A stretch of 64,000 nt of DNA from Paralichthys olivaceus (lineage: Eukaryota; Chordata; Actinopteri; Pleuronectiformes; Paralichthyidae): NCBI RefSeq assembly GCF_024713975.1, contig NC_091097.1:10298361-10362360 (forward strand), read 5' to 3'. Positions 57,700-64,000 of the stretch are shown piece after piece. The notes under the pieces are model-generated. The model was not told the DNA's origin, ran no database searches, and saw only the letters and a program-made list of their open reading frames with translations. Made by a program: the position numbers and the translations under genes. Each line of letters opens with the position of its first letter. Positions within the stretch are counted from its first letter, which is position 1.

Positions 57700-58452
57700 T
57701 TATCTGTATTTCTCAGCCAGGGCCAGACTCACAGCAGCCAGGAACTTGTCCATAGACACATGGACCTCAGGGGTGAAGTCATTCGGGAACTTGATGGCCA
57801 TGACCACAAGGATGTTGTGGGAGAGGATCTGTGAAAATAAATATCACACATGTTACATGAATGTGGATTTTAACTCCTAACGCACTTCTCTGTGTTGTCA
57901 GGTGAGACTCTACTACAGTTCATGTAGGACCTACACAGAGATCAGGTTATTTGAAGGAAACAGTGTTCACACAATCATTGTACAACAATAAACAGAATCC
58001 ACAGTCACAGGTGCTTCATATGAATTACAGGTTTTAAGTTGTGTACCTTGAAGTTGGCAGGGTCCACTCTCAGGGTGAAGGCGTGCAGCTCACTGAGGTT
58101 CAGAAGACCTGCTTTCAGGTCGTCCAGTTTGGTCACAGCATAATCAACTCCACCCATGACGGTCGCTCCGTGCTTCAACACCTGGGCAGAGCCGGGGCTC
58201 AGGTCCTTCCAGTGGGAGAAGTAAGTCTTGGTCTGCGGGTACACGATCAGCATCCTGGGTTTAAAAGAAAGACAGAAAAGAAAAGAAAGTGAGTGTAAAT
58301 GAGTCAGTCAAAGTTCAGACAGGTTACATCAGTCAGTGTTTGGCTCATATTTACCTGTTCAGAGCATCAGCACCAATGTCCTGGGACTTTGAGGATATTT
58401 TGGCCCAGAAGGCCTTGACTGTATCCTTGTCCTTAGCAGTGAGACTGGCCAT
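57700..58452 (-). CDS. Embryonic-like alpha-globin, array unit 5 (unpaired)
   Basis: Exons 58355-58452, 58047-58254 and 57700-57828; 144 residues. It starts [19 protein letters not shown], with ISSKS and GADALNR. Exon 3 has MAIKFPNDF and [12 protein letters not shown]. It has no beta partner: the array ends here. Its promoter differs from the other alpha copies, with a canonical TATAAAA (minus strand, 58501-58507) in place of TTTAAAA, and its upstream sequence soon diverges from them. Confidence 0.93.
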
Positions 58453-58559
58453 CTTGTCTGTAGTAAGACTGTTTGCATTATCAGTTCAAACTGTGGGGGG
58501 TTTTATACTCAAGTCAAGTGTAGGCACACCCAGGACCACCTCCAAGATAGGTTGCATGA

Positions 58560-61500
58560 GGTGAGCTGCGGCTTCAACAAGATTAATGAAAAAAACCTTC
58601 CACAGTGGCTCTGGGACAAAAATGTGTCCATTTTTAATTATTGTCAGTAACTATAACAGGCAAAAAATGACATTAGTGCTGTATGAGATGTATTACTGAC
58701 TGTAGTATTGTCAGATGTGACGAACGGAAAGGCTTCCTTTGTTTAAAAGTAAAAGATAAAGAGACCAATCAGGTCAAATTCAAACTGATTTAAAAACTCT
58801 GCAACCAAATAAAATAATTAGATTTGCTTATCAGTTGGAAATATTCCAGCGTGATGAGTGACGTCATTTTCTGTTTTCTGCCAACATGGTGAGTTTCTGA
58901 GGCTTATCCGAGCCAGCACACTGCAGCAGTGAGGGTGGATCCAAGCAGCAACAGATAAGCTTTGTTTCTTTTCTCCCAGTTTATCTGACGTCTATAATGT
59001 AAGTAAGCTGCTGTCTTCACTGGACTCACTCACTTGTAGTTTATGCGCACATGAAAGCAGGTCTAATTGAATTCAGCCTACATAAACGAAATGACTTGGA
59101 GACACAGCCAGAAAACACAAACCCTGTATGAACAGATCATCGAGAATGTTTGTCTGTGTGATCAAATGAAGAATAACAAGCTAACTTGTGATTGGCTGGT
59201 GGGTGTAACCTCACTATATGGTGCAGACAGATGTCACTGGTTACACCGGTATGTTATCTCACTGACTCCTCCCAAAGCCAAGCAGCTGTCTGAGGACAGC
59301 AGCTGGAGCCATGACCCTGTTTTACTTATATCTAAGTACAAATATACACAAATTGAAAAAGAGTGGATACATATAAAAACGTATATATCTATTTATTTAT
59401 ATGTGTATGTTATACACATAACATGTGTCACCACACACCGATGAGGATATTGGCAGTAATGTCCATATATAAATACATATGTACATACATATAAATAAAT
59501 AGGGTGTGTTAACACATCAAGCTCTCAGTCCTTTAATGAGCTAAAATATCAGTGTTTGGGTTTTTTCTGTTGCTGTTGTGTGGTTAAACCTACAAACACT
59601 CAATGTGAACATGTGAACGTTGCAGGTTTTACTTACTTTTCCTGCAGAATCACTTGAGAAGAGTGGAACCGGCTCTAAGGTTGTTTCAATCTACGATCAA
59701 CATCATGAGCAGACATCCACCTGTTACAAGCCACTTTTACAAATAGGGACAATAATACAATACCATCGTGTAAACAGTGACCACTGTTCATCCCTGTTAT
59801 TCCCGCAGAGTAAAGATCCCTCAAAGGCTTCTAAAATAATGTTTGTTATTTTCTGATGACAGTCATGGGGAAAGTAATCTTTAATATATAATTTTGTTCA
59901 TATCAGACCGGATGATACTGATATAAAGAATGATTTTTAAACAGGTAACTTAATCTTAGACAGAGTGAATGGTTTTAGGCCCAATGATGATTGTCCTGGA
60001 TCTTAATTATTGCTCAGGGATGTGCTGGAGGCTGAGGGCAGAACTATGGCGCCCTCTAGTTGCGTTTTTTTCAACATGAACTACAAATAATATATCAAAT
60101 ATGAGTTAAACATTTGACTGAAATCAAGTCTGTCTTAAAACACATAAAAACATATAAAAGGTTTGTTTCTGCTTTCCCATGAGAGACACATTTTCATCAT
60201 GAGAAACATTTTATAACCATATTTTAAGCGACTGGTGGCAATTCACATGCAAACTAAAGCATTACTAAAAAAATAAATGCAATAGAAACAGTGTGGTCCA
60301 CATTTATTAATATTTGTTTTCCAAAAACGCACAAGAGAAGCAACACAAACTGGATTTTCAGATAAACCTTCATAAAACAACAACTGAAGAGCTGTGTGGT
60401 TATATTAAGTCAGCGTGAGCTTAAAAATTCTACATGTATAAAAAGATAGATACTTAAATTAAAAAATTTGAAGTTTATAAAAGTTGAACTGCTTAAAAGT
60501 GAAAAATGAAAATTGTGAAAAAACTTTTAAAAAGTAATATAAATTTTGACATCAATAGCCTGTGCACTTTTGTTTAGAGAATTTGATTTTAGGCAGTTTA
60601 TATTGACATATATTATTTTGAAATTCATATCTTACATGTCACGTCCGTTATAGACCCCAATCAGTCACTTCCTAGTTCCCTGACGATTCTTACCATGGCA
60701 GAGGCGGCTTCACCAGCGCCTTCAGTCGTTACTCAAGTTAAATCTTTTAAGCACAGAATATTACAAACACAGACACGCTCTAATCTTTCCTGACAACCAT
60801 CCTATTTACCTTCACTAAAAAATTACAAAGACCAAAGTACCGTAGCCTTCAGAGAATAACAATGACCCGTCTCTTCTTCCACACTGATGCTCGGCCTGTG
60901 TTCATCTTATCACCACGTTATACAGTGTGTCACAGAGCTGATAGGAGAAATACATCTCTCGAAAATGTCGTTGACAAATAAAATAAAAATGTTGTCCTCT
61001 GGTTAAAAGGTGTAATTGCCTGGGAATTAAAAATCATGATTCTTGAAGGTCATGGATTAAAAAAATCACTATCAAAAATACTCTTGTGTAAATAAATCCT
61101 GTGTATAAATATTGTTATATTGTTAAACCGTGTTTTCTGTGTTGAATTTTGTAGCACCAATGAGCTAGTTGATGCAAGGACACTTATCTGATGTGAGATT
61201 AACTGGCTTTTGTTATTCCAAATAACTGTGATGGTCACACATAATGATGCTACTGTGGAACAACCATTGTATGAATTACATTGACAACAGAGAGAAACTA
61301 ATATGAGATTGGTGTGAAATAGAAACAACTGTATACTGTGATTATGGTGAAGAGTTTTGATGGTGCCACTAAAAACTATGTTGACAGCTGGATTATTTTC
61401 ACACTACACTGATGTTTATACAGCCTGTCTACATGTCCACTTCTTCAGATTGTACCACACAAGAAATCCATGTTTTTAAGAAGCACTGTGATAAAAAACA

Positions 61501-61740
61501 AAAAAAACAAGACGACTGTGTACAAAGAGAAATAGATAACAATGGTGCAAGCTGTCATGTAATTATCTTAAATTATGGAGGGTGGAAACAGTCTTACTCA
61601 CACACACTCACACACACTCACACACACTCACACACACACAAACACAAAAACACAAAGTTTCTTAATTACACAATGAAATAAAAAGATCACACTGTGATAT
61701 GAGCAGTTGCAGTGGATTGGCTGTTGAGATACTGAATGAG
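58560..61740. other. Intergenic region between globin array and kank2
   Basis: AT-rich, with a GATA-rich block listed separately and a (CA)n tract at about 61592-61640. The kank2 3' untranslated region probably occupies the right part on the minus strand. No globin exon or other gene was recognised. Confidence 0.5.
58827..58986. promoter_or_regulatory. GATA-motif cluster 3' of the globin array
   Basis: Four GATA-type motifs occur within 160 bp: CTTATC at 58827-58832, CTTATC at 58903-58908, GATAAG at 58954-58959 and TTATCT at 58981-58986. A full CRE-type TGACGTCA lies at 58859-58866. The density suggests an erythroid element at the right edge of the array, but this is inference from short motifs. 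Confidence 0.4.
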
Positions 61741-61746
61741 CGTGGT

Positions 61747-63671
<1,925 letters not shown>

Positions 63672-64000
63672 CTGAGACCAGACACAATGAGGACACACAG
63701 TCACTTGAGAGACAGGTGGGGAAATGCAGACTGACCATCACAAACACACCTCAGGAGAAACATACAGGACACGTGTGATTTGCTCCTTTAGTATTTAAAC
63801 AAAATGCTTTTTTTTTTGTGTGTGCAAAAGATAAATCAATCTGTGAGGTGTTTCTTCTTGTTGCTGTCAATATAACTGTTTTATGATATATGTAGATTTT
63901 TAAACTGAGTAGATAAACACATACACCAACGCCCAACAGACCAAATTTCACACACTCAATAGTTCCCTTACATGCCTGATTTTTTTTTAATCAAGATCCA
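63672..64000. other. kank2 intron, right edge of window
   Basis: No further kank exon was recognised in these 330 bases, which should be intronic. Nothing else was seen. Confidence 0.5.

Overview
This window is a piece of a ray-finned fish genome, most likely a percomorph teleost. It carries the haemoglobin locus known in fish as the MN cluster. The evidence is gene order: mpg (+), then nprl3 (-), then interleaved alpha- and beta-globin genes on both strands, then the 3' end of a kank gene (-). Introns are short and obey GT-AG, and every complete globin has the three-exon structure. Family and stage names rest on remembered homologues, since no search could be run.

Layout. 1-4.8 kb: non-coding, with a long CA microsatellite and GATA motifs. 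4.84-7.0 kb: mpg, three exons, complete. 7.73-16.88 kb: nprl3, fourteen exons, complete, on the minus strand. Its intron 5 holds a perfect NF-E2/MARE motif and a GATA site, the same intron that carries the main alpha-globin enhancer (HS-40/MCS-R2) in mammals. 18-30 kb: five single globin genes of adult-like type (beta -, alpha +, divergent beta -, beta -, alpha +). 31.1-31.4 kb: a 5'-truncated beta pseudogene. 32.2-58.5 kb: a tandem array of embryonic-like alpha(-)/beta(+) pairs, with five alpha and four beta genes. 61.7-63.7 kb: the last five coding exons of kank2, whose 5' part lies beyond the window.

The array has been inflated twice. About 6 kb of repeat DNA lies between pairs 1 and 2. 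It consists of hairpin repeats plus two copies of a roughly 2.9-kb module with a tRNA-like segment and a C-rich minisatellite. A 3.7-kb Ty3/Gypsy fossil lies between pairs 2 and 3, with a 5-bp target duplication and nearly identical ends. Without these insertions the repeat period is about 3.5-4.3 kb.

How the genes work together. Alpha and beta chains assemble into the haemoglobin tetramer in red cells. The divergent pairs share a 0.8-1.7 kb intergenic promoter region with GATA, CACCC, CCAAT and TATA-like motifs. The nprl3 intron element is the best candidate for a locus-wide erythroid enhancer. mpg (base excision repair), nprl3 (GATOR1/mTORC1 control) and kank2 (cytoskeleton) are housekeeping neighbours.

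No wholly new system was found. The most interesting signals are the deeply conserved enhancer position, gene conversion between two beta genes, mosaic alpha paralogues, loss of a GATA motif in one array unit, a beta chain lacking the usual Bohr/Root residues, and the unusual 6-kb repeat insertion.
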